Source: JBBQKG01 sp038326655 (GTDB taxonomy: Bacteria > Actinomycetota > Thermoleophilia > Solirubrobacterales > JBBDJG01). Taken from it: DNA of 64,000 nucleotides. The position numbers were made by a program, and so were the translations under genes. The stretch covers positions 1 through 64,000 of the forward strand of contig JBBQKG010000005.1 of NCBI GenBank assembly GCA_038326655.1. The letters are read 5' to 3'. Below are positions 24,854 through 33,621 of this stretch, piece by piece. Position 1 is the stretch's first letter. Every line of letters begins with the position of its first letter. The notes below the pieces were generated by a model, which saw only the letters and a list, made by a program, of their open reading frames with translations, did no database searches and was not told the DNA's origin.

Positions 24854-26641
24854 ATGCTCGAGCCCTTTCAGTTGCCGTTCGTCCAGCGCGGAATGCTCGA
24901 GCTCGCCGCCCTGTCGGTGGGCGCGGGACTGCTCGGCACGTGGATCGTGCTGAGGGGGCTGGCATTTTTCTCGCACGCGGTCGGGGCCGCCGCCTTCCCG
25001 GGCCTCGTGCTCGCGGACGGGCTCGGGTTTGCCGCGCCACTGGGGGCGCTCGGGGCGGCGTTGCTGTTCGCAGCCGGGGTGGGAGGGCTCGCACGCGTGC
25101 GCGGAGGGCGCTACGACAACCTCACGGCGCTGGTCCTGACGGGGGCGCTCGCGCTCGGCGTGCTGCTCGCGAGCGACGTCTTCCACTCCGGCACGGGCGT
25201 CGAAACGCTGCTGTTCGGAAGCCTCTTCCTGGTCGAGCCGCGTGACGTCGCGCTGGCCGCGGCCGCCAGCCTCGCCGCGCTCGCCGCAAGCCTCGCGCTC
25301 GGCCCCGTCTGGCTCGCGTCGGGGTTCGACGACGAAAGCGCGCGCATGCTGGGCCTGAGGCGACGAGGGCAGGACGCCGCATTGCTGGTCTTGATCGCCT
25401 TGATCGTGGTCGCCTCGCTGTCCGCGGTCGGCGCGCTGCTGGCGGCCGCGGTGCTGGTCGTGCCCGCCGCCACCGCGCGTCTCTGGACGAACCGCATCCG
25501 GTCCTGGCAGGCGCTCGCGGTGCTGCTCACCTGTGTCGAGGGCATCGCCGGGCTGTGGCTGTCGGTGAAGCTCAACGCGCCTCCGGGAGCGACGATCGCG
25601 ACGCTGGCCGGCGCCGTCTTCGCAATCGCCGGGGCCGCCCGCACGGTCAGGCATACCGCCGGCGCACGGGTTGCGATCGCGGCCGCGGCCGTGCCGATCG
25701 TGGCGCTGGTCCTGGCGGGATGCGGGGTGACGTCGAGCGGTAGCACCGGCGGGCGCATGAAGGTCGTCGCCACCACGACGCAGATCGGCGACTGGGCGCG
25801 CGAGGTCGGCGGCTCGAACGTGGACGTCCACCAGATCCTGAAGCCCAACACGGACCCGCACGAATACGAGCCTCGCCCGGCCGACGTGCGCGCGGTCGCG
25901 GACGCCCGGCTCGTGCTCACGAACGGCGACGGGCTCGACGCCTGGACGGCGAAGCTGGTGGAGGAGGCGGGCGGCGATCCCAGGGTCATCGACCTCGCCG
26001 ACGGGCTGCCCGACCAGCTCCCCGGCGAGCAGAACGGGCCCGAGGCCAGCGCGCACGACCCCCACTGGTGGCACGACCCCGTGAATGCGACCGCCGCCGT
26101 CGAGCGGATCGCGGCGGTGCTCGGGGACTCCGATCCCGCGGGGCGCGCCGCATATGCACACCGGGCGCGTGCGTACGCGGCCCGGCTTCGCAGGCTCGAC
26201 AGGCAGGTGAGCGCATGTCTCGGCCGGATTCCCGCCCGTCAGCGAAAGCTCGTCACCGACCACGACGCATTCGGATACTTCGCCCACCGCTACGGCCTCG
26301 AGGTGGTCGGGGCGGTGATCCCGTCCCAGACGACGCAGGCTCAGCCCTCGGCCGGCGACCTCTCGCGCCTCGCCGACGTGTTCAGACGCGAGCACGTGCT
26401 CGCGGTGTTCCCCGATCACGCGCTGAGCCCGAAGCTCGCGCGGGCGATCGCGCGTGACACGGGCGCCGCGGCGGGCCTCGAGCTCTACGGCGACACGCTC
26501 GGGCCGGCGGGTGGCGGCGCCGCCACGTATATCGGCATGGAGGCGGTCAACGCGCGCACGATCGCGCTCGGGCTGACGGGCGGCCGCCTGCGCTGTGCCG
26601 TCGAGATCTCCGGGAGCCCCGGGAGCCCCGGAAGTTTTTAA
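24854..26641 (+). CDS. fused metal ABC permease and substrate-binding lipoprotein (ZnuB-ZnuA)
   Basis: A 595-residue fusion for uptake of zinc or manganese. Residues 1-280 are an ABC-3 permease (LGTWIVLRGLAFFSHAVG, GALLAAAVLVVPAATARLW). With no stop or usable internal start, the frame continues into a hydrophobic helix ending LVLAGC (Cys290), a lipobox, and then a cluster A-I binding protein: MKVVATTTQIGDWAREVGG, NTDPHEYEPRPADVRA, HDPHWWHDPVNA and TDHDAFGYFAHRYGLEVVG, giving the His/Asp metal ligands. These are normally separate proteins. The domain could be tethered by its helix or cut at the lipobox. Its stop overlaps the ATPase start (TAATG). Confidence 0.85.
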   Translation: MLEPFQLPFVQRGMLELAALSVGAGLLGTWIVLRGLAFFSHAVGAAAFPGLVLADGLGFAAPLGALGAALLFAAGVGGLARVRGGRYDNLTALVLTGALALGVLLASDVFHSGTGVETLLFGSLFLVEPRDVALAAAASLAALAASLALGPVWLASGFDDESARMLGLRRRGQDAALLVLIALIVVASLSAVGALLAAAVLVVPAATARLWTNRIRSWQALAVLLTCVEGIAGLWLSVKLNAPPGATIATLAGAVFAIAGAARTVRHTAGARVAIAAAAVPIVALVLAGCGVTSSGSTGGRMKVVATTTQIGDWAREVGGSNVDVHQILKPNTDPHEYEPRPADVRAVADARLVLTNGDGLDAWTAKLVEEAGGDPRVIDLADGLPDQLPGEQNGPEASAHDPHWWHDPVNATAAVERIAAVLGDSDPAGRAAYAHRARAYAARLRRLDRQVSACLGRIPARQRKLVTDHDAFGYFAHRYGLEVVGAVIPSQTTQAQPSAGDLSRLADVFRREHVLAVFPDHALSPKLARAIARDTGAAAGLELYGDTLGPAGGGAATYIGMEAVNARTIALGLTGGRLRCAVEISGSPGSPGSF

Positions 26642-27405
26642 TGGCGGAGCTGCTCGCCGAGCTCGAGGGCGTGACGGCCGGCTACGGCGGCCCGCCCGCG
26701 CTCGAGGACGTCGGCTTCCGTGTCCGCGAAGGGGAGCGCATCGGGGTGCTCGGGCCGAACGGTGGCGGGAAGTCGACCCTGTTCAAGGTGATGCTGGGCG
26801 TGCTGCCGGTCACCCGCGGGCGTGTCGACATCCGCGCGCGGTGCGGCTTCGTGCCTCAGACCGAGCGTTCGCGGCTCGACTATCCGGTGAGCGCACTCGA
26901 CGTCGTGCTGATGGGCGCGCTGGGGACGCTGCCGTGGTGGCGGCGGCCGGGACGGCCGGAGCGGCGCAGCGCGCTCGCGGCACTCGAGCTCGTGGGCCTC
27001 GAACGACTTGCCCGGCGCACCTTCGGCGAGCTGTCGGGCGGCCAGCGCCAGCGCGTGCTGATCGCGCGGGCGTTGATGCAGGACGCGAAGCTGCTGCTGC
27101 TGGACGAGCCATTTGCCGGCATCGATGCCGCCAGCGGTGCGCGCGTGATGGACCTGATCGACCAACTCGCGCTGCGCGGCCACGGGTTGATGATCGCCAC
27201 CCACGACATCGAGCAGGCCACGGCGTGGGGATCGGTGCTCTGCCTGAACCGCCGCCAGGTCGCGTTCGGCCCCTCCCGCACCACCCTCACCCGCGAGGTG
27301 CTCGAGGAGACGCACGGCGCCGCGCTGGTCACGCTTCCGGGCAGCGGGCGCGACGCTCCGCAGGCGGCACTCCAGCCACCGCACCATCACCACCACCCGG
27401 GGTGA
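26641..27405 (+). CDS. znuC: metal ABC transporter ATPase (ZnuC-like)
   Basis: A 254-residue ATPase. Walker A is GPNGGGKST, the Q-loop lies in CGFVPQTERSRLDYP, the signature is LSGGQRQRVLIARAL and Walker B LLLLDEPFAGID, followed by the switch histidine in IATHDIEQA. The YPVSALDVVLMG segment is typical of the zinc/manganese group. The C-terminus ends in a run of five histidines (PPHHHHHPG), a possible metal sensor. The start overlaps the preceding stop by one nucleotide, and the stop overlaps the next GTG, so the whole operon is translationally coupled. Confidence 0.92.
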   Translation: MAELLAELEGVTAGYGGPPALEDVGFRVREGERIGVLGPNGGGKSTLFKVMLGVLPVTRGRVDIRARCGFVPQTERSRLDYPVSALDVVLMGALGTLPWWRRPGRPERRSALAALELVGLERLARRTFGELSGGQRQRVLIARALMQDAKLLLLDEPFAGIDAASGARVMDLIDQLALRGHGLMIATHDIEQATAWGSVLCLNRRQVAFGPSRTTLTREVLEETHGAALVTLPGSGRDAPQAALQPPHHHHHPG

Positions 27406-28253
27406 CGGCGGTCTGGCACGCGCTGGCGGATCCCTGGTCCGAGCCGATCGTGGCCCTGGCGGGGGCCGAGGTGGCGCTGCTGGCGCTGGTCTCGGGCACG
27501 CTCGGTTGCTGGATCGTGCTGTACGAGCTCTCGTACGGCGCCGAGTCGCTGAGCCATGCGTTGCTGCCGGGACTCGTGCTGGCGGCGCTGACCGGGATTC
27601 CCCTCCTGCTCGGCGGCGCGATCGGGCTGCTGGTGGCGATCGTCGCGGTCGGTCTGGCTCAGCGGATCGACGGCATCGACCCCGACGCAGCGATCGCGGT
27701 GGCGATCACCTCGCTGGTGGGCCTCGGCGCGCTGCTGGCGCTGGCGCCCGCTTCGCCCCCCGGCATCGGCGGGATCCTGTTCGGAGACGTGCTCGCGGTG
27801 ACCGACGGTGACCTGCTGGCGGCGGTTGGGCTGGCCGTGGCGGTGATCGCGGGCCTGCGACTGCTCCACGGCAGGTTGCTGCTGGCGGGGTTCGACCGTG
27901 CGACCGCTCGCGCGCTGGGCGCGAGGCCGCTGCTCGCGGAGCTGGGGCTGCTCGCGCTCGTGGCCGCCACGATCGTGGTCGCGGTGCAGGCGCTCGGCAA
28001 CCTGCTGGTGGTCGCGCTGCTCGTCGGTCCCGCGTCAGCCGCGCAGCTGGTCTCGAATCGCCTCGTGCCCATGATGTGCGCGGGCGTGCTGACGGCGCTG
28101 GCAGGAGGCATCGGCGGCCTGTACCTCTCCTACTACGCCGGCACGGCGGGGGGAGCCTCGATCGCGGGGGCGATCGTGGCTCTATACCTGCTCGCGGTGG
28201 GGGCGAGCACTGGCGGCCGCGCCGCTAGAGCCCTGGGAGGTGCCGGGCCGTGA
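27402..28253 (+). CDS. znuB: second metal ABC permease (ZnuB-like)
   Basis: A 283-residue ABC-3 family permease with about eight helices. LVSGTLGCWIVLYELSYGAESLSHALLPGLVLA carries the EAA-like coupling loop and GNLLVVALLVGPASAAQLVSNRL is a family signature. Together with the permease half of the first gene it would form a heterodimeric channel driven by the single ATPase. GTG start overlapping the ATPase stop. The last 29 nt overlap the convergent NlpC-like gene. Zinc rather than manganese is inferred from the Zur-type regulator. Confidence 0.88.
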   Translation: MTAVWHALADPWSEPIVALAGAEVALLALVSGTLGCWIVLYELSYGAESLSHALLPGLVLAALTGIPLLLGGAIGLLVAIVAVGLAQRIDGIDPDAAIAVAITSLVGLGALLALAPASPPGIGGILFGDVLAVTDGDLLAAVGLAVAVIAGLRLLHGRLLLAGFDRATARALGARPLLAELGLLALVAATIVVAVQALGNLLVVALLVGPASAAQLVSNRLVPMMCAGVLTALAGGIGGLYLSYYAGTAGGASIAGAIVALYLLAVGASTGGRAARALGGAGP

Positions 28254-28830
28254 AGCCGTCCGGCGGACGCGGCGTGGGCCGCCAGCGGGGCCCGCTGGCG
28301 CCGGGGCCGGAGGTGTCGAATCGCAGCCCGGCGAGCACCGCGTAGGCGTGCCGGCGATTCGCGTAGACGGTGATCCAGGCGCCCGGTCCCGGCTGTCCCC
28401 AGCGCATGAATCCGCGTGAGTCGAGCGGGCTCGGCACCAGGCCGCCGCCGTGCAGCGCGAAGCTGACGGCGCCGGAGCAGTCGTAGGCGGAGTCGTTGAA
28501 CTGGCGGTGGCCGCCTCCATACCGGTAGGGCTTGCCCGCGATCAGGTTCGCGGTCCGCACGGCCTTCCGCACGGCCGCCGGAGCGCCGGCCGGCGCCGTT
28601 GCGCTGCGGCCGTCCGCGCCGATCGTCGTCAAGGTCTGCCCGGGCAGGCCGCCGAGATCGGGCGGTTGCCCCACACCGCCGGTCGGGAACTGAAAGCCGA
28701 GCGGGCCCACGCCGCCGGTCTGCGAAGCGGCGAGCGAGCCGGCCGGTGCGGCGGTCGCGCTGAGGGCGAGCGCACATGCTGTGCACACCGCCAGAAGAAG
28801 CTGTTTTCTCAGTGGCGCCGAACGACGCAT
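28225..28830 (-). CDS. secreted NlpC/P60-like protein
   Basis: A 201-residue exported protein. The signal peptide is KQLLLAVCTACALALSATAAPA. The C-terminal half resembles a papain-like NlpC/P60 cell-wall peptidase: GKPYRYGGGHRQFNDSAYDCSGAVSFALH (catalytic-type Cys) and ANRRHAYAVLAGLRFDTSG (His). The final polar residue is unclear, so activity is not certain. Expected role: cleavage in peptidoglycan stem peptides. A strong ribosome site AAGGAGGA precedes the ATG, and a leader of unknown content lies upstream. The 3' end overlaps the permease gene. Confidence 0.78.
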   Translation of the reverse strand: MRRSAPLRKQLLLAVCTACALALSATAAPAGSLAASQTGGVGPLGFQFPTGGVGQPPDLGGLPGQTLTTIGADGRSATAPAGAPAAVRKAVRTANLIAGKPYRYGGGHRQFNDSAYDCSGAVSFALHGGGLVPSPLDSRGFMRWGQPGPGAWITVYANRRHAYAVLAGLRFDTSGPGASGPRWRPTPRPPDGFTARHLPGL

Positions 28831-28934
28831 GCCGGACTCCTCCTTGAGTCAGGCGACTCCCCAAAGGGCCTACCAGGCCTTGATCGGCAGCTTCGGCCGA
28901 CCCCTGAACCCGCGCTGGACGGTGGCGCCCGCGG

Positions 28935-29831
28935 CTACGCGCTGAGCTTCTTCACGGCGTCCGGCACGCCCTCTTCGGCGGTCGAATACGCCGGCTTCCA
29001 CCCCAGCTCCACCTTGATGCGCGCGTTCGACGTGCGTGCCGAGCGGGTCACCGCGCGCACGGCGTTGCGGCCGGCGGCGATCGTTGCTAGCCAGACGGGG
29101 ATCCGGCGTGGAGGCCCGACGCCCAGTGCGCGTGCGGTGAGCGCGACGAAGTCGTAGAAGGTGATCGGCTCGTCGTCGGCGACGTGGTAGACGGCGCCTG
29201 CCGGGGCGCGCTCGGCGGAGTCGACGAGCGCCGTCGCGACGTCCTCGACACGCACCACGTCCCACCAGTTCTCGCCGCTTCCGATCACGGCGAAGCGCCC
29301 CGGCTGCCTCAGGCGCTTGACGAATTCCTCGGCGTACCAGCCCCCGGGCCCGTACACATGCGACGGGCGCACGATCGCGGCAGTGAGACCGGAGTCGAGC
29401 ACGAGCTTCTCCGCATCCTGCTTGGCGCGGCCATACGGGGTGTCGACCGGCAGCGGGTTGTCGGGCTCGAGCAGTTCCCCGTGGGCGTCGCCGGTCACGA
29501 CCGTGGAGGCCAGCACGAAGCGCGGGTCGCCGGCCGCGGCGCAGGCCTCGAGCAGCCGCCGCGTGCCCTCCACGTTCACCTCGAACACCTTGTGCGCGTC
29601 GCGCTGCGAGGCGATCTCGGCGGCGAGGTGGATGACCGCGTCAGGACGCTGGCTCGGCACCGCCTCCTGCAGCGAGGCGGCATCGGTGAGGTCGCCGATC
29701 TGCGCGTGGGTGCCCGGCGGCTCGGATCCCGGCCGCCGCACCAGCGCGACCACCTCGTGGCCGCGCCGCACGAGCTCGGCACAAGTCGCGCCGCCGACGA
29801 ACCCACTCGCCCCCGTGACAAGAACCTTCAT
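28935..29831 (-). CDS. NAD-dependent epimerase/dehydratase
   Basis: A 298-residue extended SDR: TGASGFVGGATCAEL, HLAAEIASQRDAH, VLASTVVTGDAHGE and the catalytic DTPYGRAKQDAEKLV (YxxxK), then VRPSHVYGPGGWY. The C-terminal VGPPRRIPVWLATIAAGRNAV resembles the 3-beta-HSD/isomerase-like or dihydroflavonol-reductase-like groups. The substrate is unknown, and a nucleotide sugar, sterol-like or hopanoid compound are all possible. ATG 8 nt after TAAGCT. Confidence 0.82.
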   Translation of the reverse strand: MKVLVTGASGFVGGATCAELVRRGHEVVALVRRPGSEPPGTHAQIGDLTDAASLQEAVPSQRPDAVIHLAAEIASQRDAHKVFEVNVEGTRRLLEACAAAGDPRFVLASTVVTGDAHGELLEPDNPLPVDTPYGRAKQDAEKLVLDSGLTAAIVRPSHVYGPGGWYAEEFVKRLRQPGRFAVIGSGENWWDVVRVEDVATALVDSAERAPAGAVYHVADDEPITFYDFVALTARALGVGPPRRIPVWLATIAAGRNAVRAVTRSARTSNARIKVELGWKPAYSTAEEGVPDAVKKLSA

Positions 29832-29887
29832 AACGCGCGAGCTTAAGCGAACTGCGCCACACCAACCCCGCGCCCTCGCGCAAACCC

Positions 29888-29909
29888 GTCCGCCGCCTTG
29901 GCGGCGGAC
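29888..29909 (-). terminator. terminator of the phosphate-transport operon
   Basis: A perfect 10-bp inverted repeat GTCCGCCGCC-TT-GGCGGCGGAC lies 5 nt beyond the stop of the small membrane gene on the minus strand. On that strand the stem is followed by GGGTTTGCG. It separates the phosphate operon from the epimerase gene. Confidence 0.6.
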
Positions 29910-29914
29910 GCCAG

Positions 29915-30160
29915 TTATTTGTTCACGATCTCATAAATCCCGAACGCAATCGCGCCCAGGCAGATCGCGAGCCCGAGCGCGCCCAGGGCCGCGAACATCC
30001 ACGCCTCCACAGCGTGTCCGGAGCGGCGCATGTCGACGAAGCGGGTCGCGCCGACGATCGCGAACGAGAATGCCGCGGTCCCGCCCACGCCCGCGACGAG
30101 CGACGTCCAGACCACGTTGAGGAGGGCATTCGTGTCGATGAGCTTCGCGGCGAGCGCCAC
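29915..30160 (-). CDS. 81-aa membrane protein downstream of PiT
   Basis: An 81-residue protein with two helices (VVWTSLVAGVGGTAAFSFAIVG and WMFAALGALGLAICLGAIAFGIYEI) joined by a basic loop. The GTG start follows the PiT stop directly, with no gap. The same kind of small protein often follows PiT genes in actinobacteria, so it may be an accessory subunit. No family name can be given. Confidence 0.7.
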   Translation of the reverse strand: MALAAKLIDTNALLNVVWTSLVAGVGGTAAFSFAIVGATRFVDMRRSGHAVEAWMFAALGALGLAICLGAIAFGIYEIVNK

Positions 30161-31267
30161 CTAGGCCTCCGTCGGCGAGGCCGCCGGGCCGCGCTGTACC
30201 CGGCGGGCGAACGTGGCCGCGCCGAGGAACAGGATCACGACCGAGATCACTCCCGGGCCGAGGGCGCCGGTGCCGAACGCGCGCGTGAGCCCGTAGATCG
30301 CCGCCCCGATCGCGCCCGCAGCCGGGATCGTCAAGACCCACGCGAGCACGATGTTGCCGGCGACTCCCCAGCGCACAGCCGAAAGCCGCTTCGCCGCGCC
30401 CGCGCCCATCACTCCGCCCGAGATCACGTGCGTGGTCGACAGGGGATACCCGAAATGAGACGCCGCCAGAATCACGGACGCGCCCGCGCTCTGCGCGGAG
30501 AAGCCCTGCGCGGGATCCATCTTGATGATGCGCATGCCCATCGTGCGGATGATGCGCCAGCCGCCGCTGTAGGTCCCAAGCGCGATCGCGCTGGCGGACG
30601 CGATCACGACCCACGTGGGCACGTGCACGTCGTTGCCGGAGATGTTGCCGTTGGCGACCAGCGCGAGCGTGATCACGCCCATCGTCTTCTGCGCGTCGTT
30701 GGTCCCGTGTGCGAGCGCGAGCAACCCGCCCGAAAGCAGCTGGCCCAGGCGGAAGCCCCGATTCACTGGTCCCGGCCGGAGCCGGCCGACCGTCCGGTAG
30801 GCGACGAGGATCGCGAGGCCGGCGACGCCGAACGCGAGCACCGGGGCGATCAGGGCCGGGATCAGGACCTTCGAGACGAGGCCGTCGCCGAGCACCGCAT
30901 CCGTGCCGGCGGCCACGAGCGTCGCGCCCACGATGCCACCGATCAGCGCGTGCGAGGAGCTGGACGGAAGGCCGAAATACCACGTGATCAGGTTCCAGCT
31001 GATCGCGCCCACCAGGCCGGCGAACACGATCGTCGGCGTGATCACAGCCGCATCGACAATTCCGCTCGCGATCGTGGCCGCGACCTGAAGCGACAGAAAG
31101 GCGCCGACGAAGTTGAGCACCGACGCGAAGCCGACCGCCACCCGGGGCGGCACCGCGCGGGTCGAGATCGAGGTCGCGACCACGTTCGCGGTGTCGTGGA
31201 ACCCATTCGTGAAGTCGAATGCGAGCGCCGTGCAAACGACGATCACAAGGATCACATCGCTGCCCAC
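30161..31267 (-). CDS. pit: PiT-family inorganic phosphate transporter
   Basis: A 368-residue transporter. The PiT signature FDFTNGFHDTANVVATSIST is at the N-terminus and its internal repeat LLALAHGTNDAQKTMG in the second half, with about ten helices. It moves phosphate, probably as a metal-phosphate complex, driven by the proton or sodium gradient. GTG start with a moderate ribosome site (TAGGAAG). The upstream DUF47 gene is the usual partner of bacterial PiT transporters and controls their activity. Confidence 0.92.
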   Translation of the reverse strand: MGSDVILVIVVCTALAFDFTNGFHDTANVVATSISTRAVPPRVAVGFASVLNFVGAFLSLQVAATIASGIVDAAVITPTIVFAGLVGAISWNLITWYFGLPSSSSHALIGGIVGATLVAAGTDAVLGDGLVSKVLIPALIAPVLAFGVAGLAILVAYRTVGRLRPGPVNRGFRLGQLLSGGLLALAHGTNDAQKTMGVITLALVANGNISGNDVHVPTWVVIASASAIALGTYSGGWRIIRTMGMRIIKMDPAQGFSAQSAGASVILAASHFGYPLSTTHVISGGVMGAGAAKRLSAVRWGVAGNIVLAWVLTIPAAGAIGAAIYGLTRAFGTGALGPGVISVVILFLGAATFARRVQRGPAASPTEA

Positions 31268-31288
31268 GGTCAGACGCTTCCTAAAGGC

Positions 31289-31915
31289 TCAAGAGTTCTT
31301 GATGACGATGTTCTCGAGAATGTTCGCGACCGTCTCGGTCGAGTCGATCCCCGCCTCGAGCCGATCGTAGATGTCCTTCCAGCGGATCACCACGATCGGG
31401 TCGATGCCCTCCTGGAAGAGCGAAGCGAGCGCCTCGCGCATGAGCCGGTCGCCCTCGTTCTCGAGCCGGTTGATCTCGATCGTGAAGTGATGGATGTCGC
31501 CGAAGCCGCGCAGCCTGGGCATCGCCTGCTGGACCTGGCGCGCGGCGTCGAGCAGCACGCGCGACATCGCCTGTGCCTGCTCCATCGGCGCCTCGATCTT
31601 GTAGAGGCCGAGAAAGTCCGCCACCTCCTCGATGTAGTCGACGACATCGTCGAGCACCGAGGCGAGCTGGTAGATGTCCTCGCGGTCGATCGGCGTCACG
31701 AAGGTCTCGTTGAGGCGGCGGATGATGTCGTGCGTGATGCGGTCGCCGTCCTGCTCGCAGATCAGGATGTCGCGTGCCAGCTCCCCGTGCTCGGGATAGG
31801 TGCGCAGCATCCGCTCGAGTAGCTCGGCGGCGCGCAGGATGTTGCCTCCCGCCTCTTCGAAGAGGTCGAAGAACTGCTGCTCGCGGGGGCGGAAGATCTG
31901 GGAAAGACGAGGCAA
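31289..31915 (-). CDS. DUF47/PhoU-like regulator of PiT
   Basis: A 208-residue helical protein of the DUF47 (TIGR00153, PhoU-like) family: REQQFFDLFEEAGGNILRAAELLERML, ICEQDGDRITHDIIRRLNETFVTPIDREDIYQLASVLDDVVDYIEE and the metal-binding-type INRLENEGDRLMREAL and KDIYDRLEAGIDSTETVANILENIVIKN. A TTG start is chosen because GAGGAG stands 6 nt before it, the resulting length fits the family, and it avoids overlap with the upstream gene. It acts in the cytosol with the PiT transporter. Confidence 0.88.
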   Translation of the reverse strand: MPRLSQIFRPREQQFFDLFEEAGGNILRAAELLERMLRTYPEHGELARDILICEQDGDRITHDIIRRLNETFVTPIDREDIYQLASVLDDVVDYIEEVADFLGLYKIEAPMEQAQAMSRVLLDAARQVQQAMPRLRGFGDIHHFTIEINRLENEGDRLMREALASLFQEGIDPIVVIRWKDIYDRLEAGIDSTETVANILENIVIKNS

Positions 31916-31968
31916 CTGGCGCTCCTCGGTGGCGGGACCGGGCGGGGGGACCTTAGCGGAGCGTCCGG

Positions 31969-32823
31969 CTACTGGTGAAGATCTGGACAACGGCCGGGAT
32001 CAACGCGGTCCGACTCGATTCTGATGGAGTTGATCACCGCCCCGCCGAGGATGATGATCGCGATCGCGTAGAACCAGATCAGCACGATCGCCACGAACGT
32101 GAAGGTGGTGCCGAAGCTGGCGATCGTCGAGACGTTGCTCAGATACAGCGGGAAGCCGTAGTCGATGATCGCGATCGCGGCCGTGGCGGCGGCTGCCCCC
32201 GGCCAAACCGCGTGCCAGGGCATGCGGGAATTCGGCACGGCGCGGTAGATCAGGCAGAGCAGCCCGAAGAGCAGCCCGAGGCCGAGCACGAGGGTCGCCG
32301 CGTACACGAGCCCGGCGATTTTGTCGAGGCCGAAGGGAAGGTTGTCTCGCCCGGCGATCAGGAAGCTCTGCACCGCAGGCACGACCACGGTCGCGGCCAT
32401 GAAGATCAGCACGAAGGCGAGCATCGCGAGCGCGAAGCGCTTCTGCTGGAGCCAGGTGCGGCACCTGAACGTGTAGATCCGGCAGAAGGCCGTGTCGAGC
32501 GCGCCCCAGAAGGAGGAGCCGAACCAGATCCCGGTGACGAGCGCGACGATCCCGATCCGGGTGGAGTTCTGCTCGAGCCCCCTGAGCAGGGACGTGAGAG
32601 TCGAGCGCGTGGCGTCGGGGAAGAGATGCCGAAGGTCCGTCAACACCCTTTGCTCGAGGTCTCCGCTGCCCAGCACCCGCCCGGCGATGAACAGCGCGAG
32701 CAGCGCCAGCGGGAGGATCGAGAGCAGCAGGTTGTAGGCGACCATCCCGGCCAGCCCGGTGACGTTGTCGGTGTAGGCCTTGCGGTAGAAGAGGGCGACG
32801 TAGGCGATCGCGCGCTTGCGCAC
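31969..32823 (-). CDS. YihY/virulence factor BrkB family membrane protein
   Basis: A 284-residue membrane protein with about six helices. Family marks are NVTGLAGMVAYNLLLSILPLALLALF near the N-terminus and SSFWGALDTAFCRIYTFRCRTWLQQKRFAL, with YGFPLYLSNVSTIASFGTTF near the end. The family was once called RNase BN in error, and its transport or envelope role is not proven. A GTG start precedes the strongly basic RKRAIAY. Not clearly part of the phosphate operon, because 53 nt separate them. Confidence 0.87.
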   Translation of the reverse strand: MRKRAIAYVALFYRKAYTDNVTGLAGMVAYNLLLSILPLALLALFIAGRVLGSGDLEQRVLTDLRHLFPDATRSTLTSLLRGLEQNSTRIGIVALVTGIWFGSSFWGALDTAFCRIYTFRCRTWLQQKRFALAMLAFVLIFMAATVVVPAVQSFLIAGRDNLPFGLDKIAGLVYAATLVLGLGLLFGLLCLIYRAVPNSRMPWHAVWPGAAAATAAIAIIDYGFPLYLSNVSTIASFGTTFTFVAIVLIWFYAIAIIILGGAVINSIRIESDRVDPGRCPDLHQ

Positions 32824-32902
32824 GCGGTGAGCTTGTCAGGTGGAGGGGTCGTCGACCCCGTACGATGGACCCCCGCGACGAGCAGGACGAAGGAGGGCGA
32901 GC

Positions 32903-33334
32903 ATGGCTGTAGAGGAGACGAACGACGTCGTCGTCGGCGACGGCTACGCGGTCTCGAACATCGACGCGATCGGCGAGGGCTACGGCTTTCGCAAGATCCG
33001 GCAGGCGCTTGGCGTGACGGCGTTCGGGATCAACGCGATCGTGCTTCCGGCCGGCGTCGAGACGGGTCGTCACTACCACGACGAGCAGGAGGAGACCTAT
33101 TTCGTCCACCGCGGCACGCTCGAGTTCGAGTTCGGCGACGGCGCCACGCACAGGCTCGGCGCCGGCGGCCTCGCGCGAGTCGACGCGGCCACCGTCCGCA
33201 AGATCAAGAACGCCGGCGACGAGGACGCGATCTACGTCATCGCCGGCGGCAAGGACGGCTACGTCGGCCGCGACGGGCGCCTGCCCGAGGGTGAGGAGCG
33301 CGTCGGCGGCGGTCCACCCGGAGCAGCGCATTGA
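32903..33334 (+). CDS. small cupin-domain protein
   Basis: A 143-residue single cupin. The first metal-binding motif is GRHYHDEQEETYFVHRGTLEFEFG, with His, His, Glu and a later position occupied by a non-canonical Arg/Asp stretch (LARVDAATVRKIKNAGDEDAIYVIAGG), so the second histidine motif is missing. Members bind metal or sugars. The function is unknown. Strong ribosome site GAAGGAGG before the ATG. The stop overlaps the start of the stress-membrane gene, forming a two-gene operon. Confidence 0.82.
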   Translation: MAVEETNDVVVGDGYAVSNIDAIGEGYGFRKIRQALGVTAFGINAIVLPAGVETGRHYHDEQEETYFVHRGTLEFEFGDGATHRLGAGGLARVDAATVRKIKNAGDEDAIYVIAGGKDGYVGRDGRLPEGEERVGGGPPGAAH

Positions 33335-33618
33335 GCTTCCTGGCCTGGATCGCGATCCTCGTGCTCGTCGGCCTGCTGGTCGGGGGCATGGCCCGCCTCG
33401 CGCTTCCCGGCAAGGACCCGATGTCGCTCGGCGAGACGATGCTGATCGGGATCGCGGGGACCCTGATCTCCGGAGTCGTCACGTACTTCATTTTCGGCGC
33501 CGCGCCCGGGTTGCCGCTCGCGGTGATCTTCGCGTCGGTGCTCGTCTACCTCGTGCGCCGCTCACGTGGCGGGTCGCTGACGAACCCCGGACAGCCGCCG
33601 GACCGCTACCGGCGGTAG
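33331..33618 (+). CDS. GlsB/YeaQ/YmgE family membrane protein
   Basis: A 95-residue protein with three hydrophobic stretches: FLAWIAILVLVGLLVGGMARLALPGKDPM, the family marker SLGETMLIGIAGTLISGVVTYFIFG and LAVIFASVLVYLVRR. The family is also named transglycosylase-associated protein and is linked with envelope stress. The TTG start overlaps the cupin stop. The gene ends 3 nt from the convergent dehydrogenase stop. Confidence 0.85.
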   Translation: MSFLAWIAILVLVGLLVGGMARLALPGKDPMSLGETMLIGIAGTLISGVVTYFIFGAAPGLPLAVIFASVLVYLVRRSRGGSLTNPGQPPDRYRR

Positions 33619-33621
33619 CGC

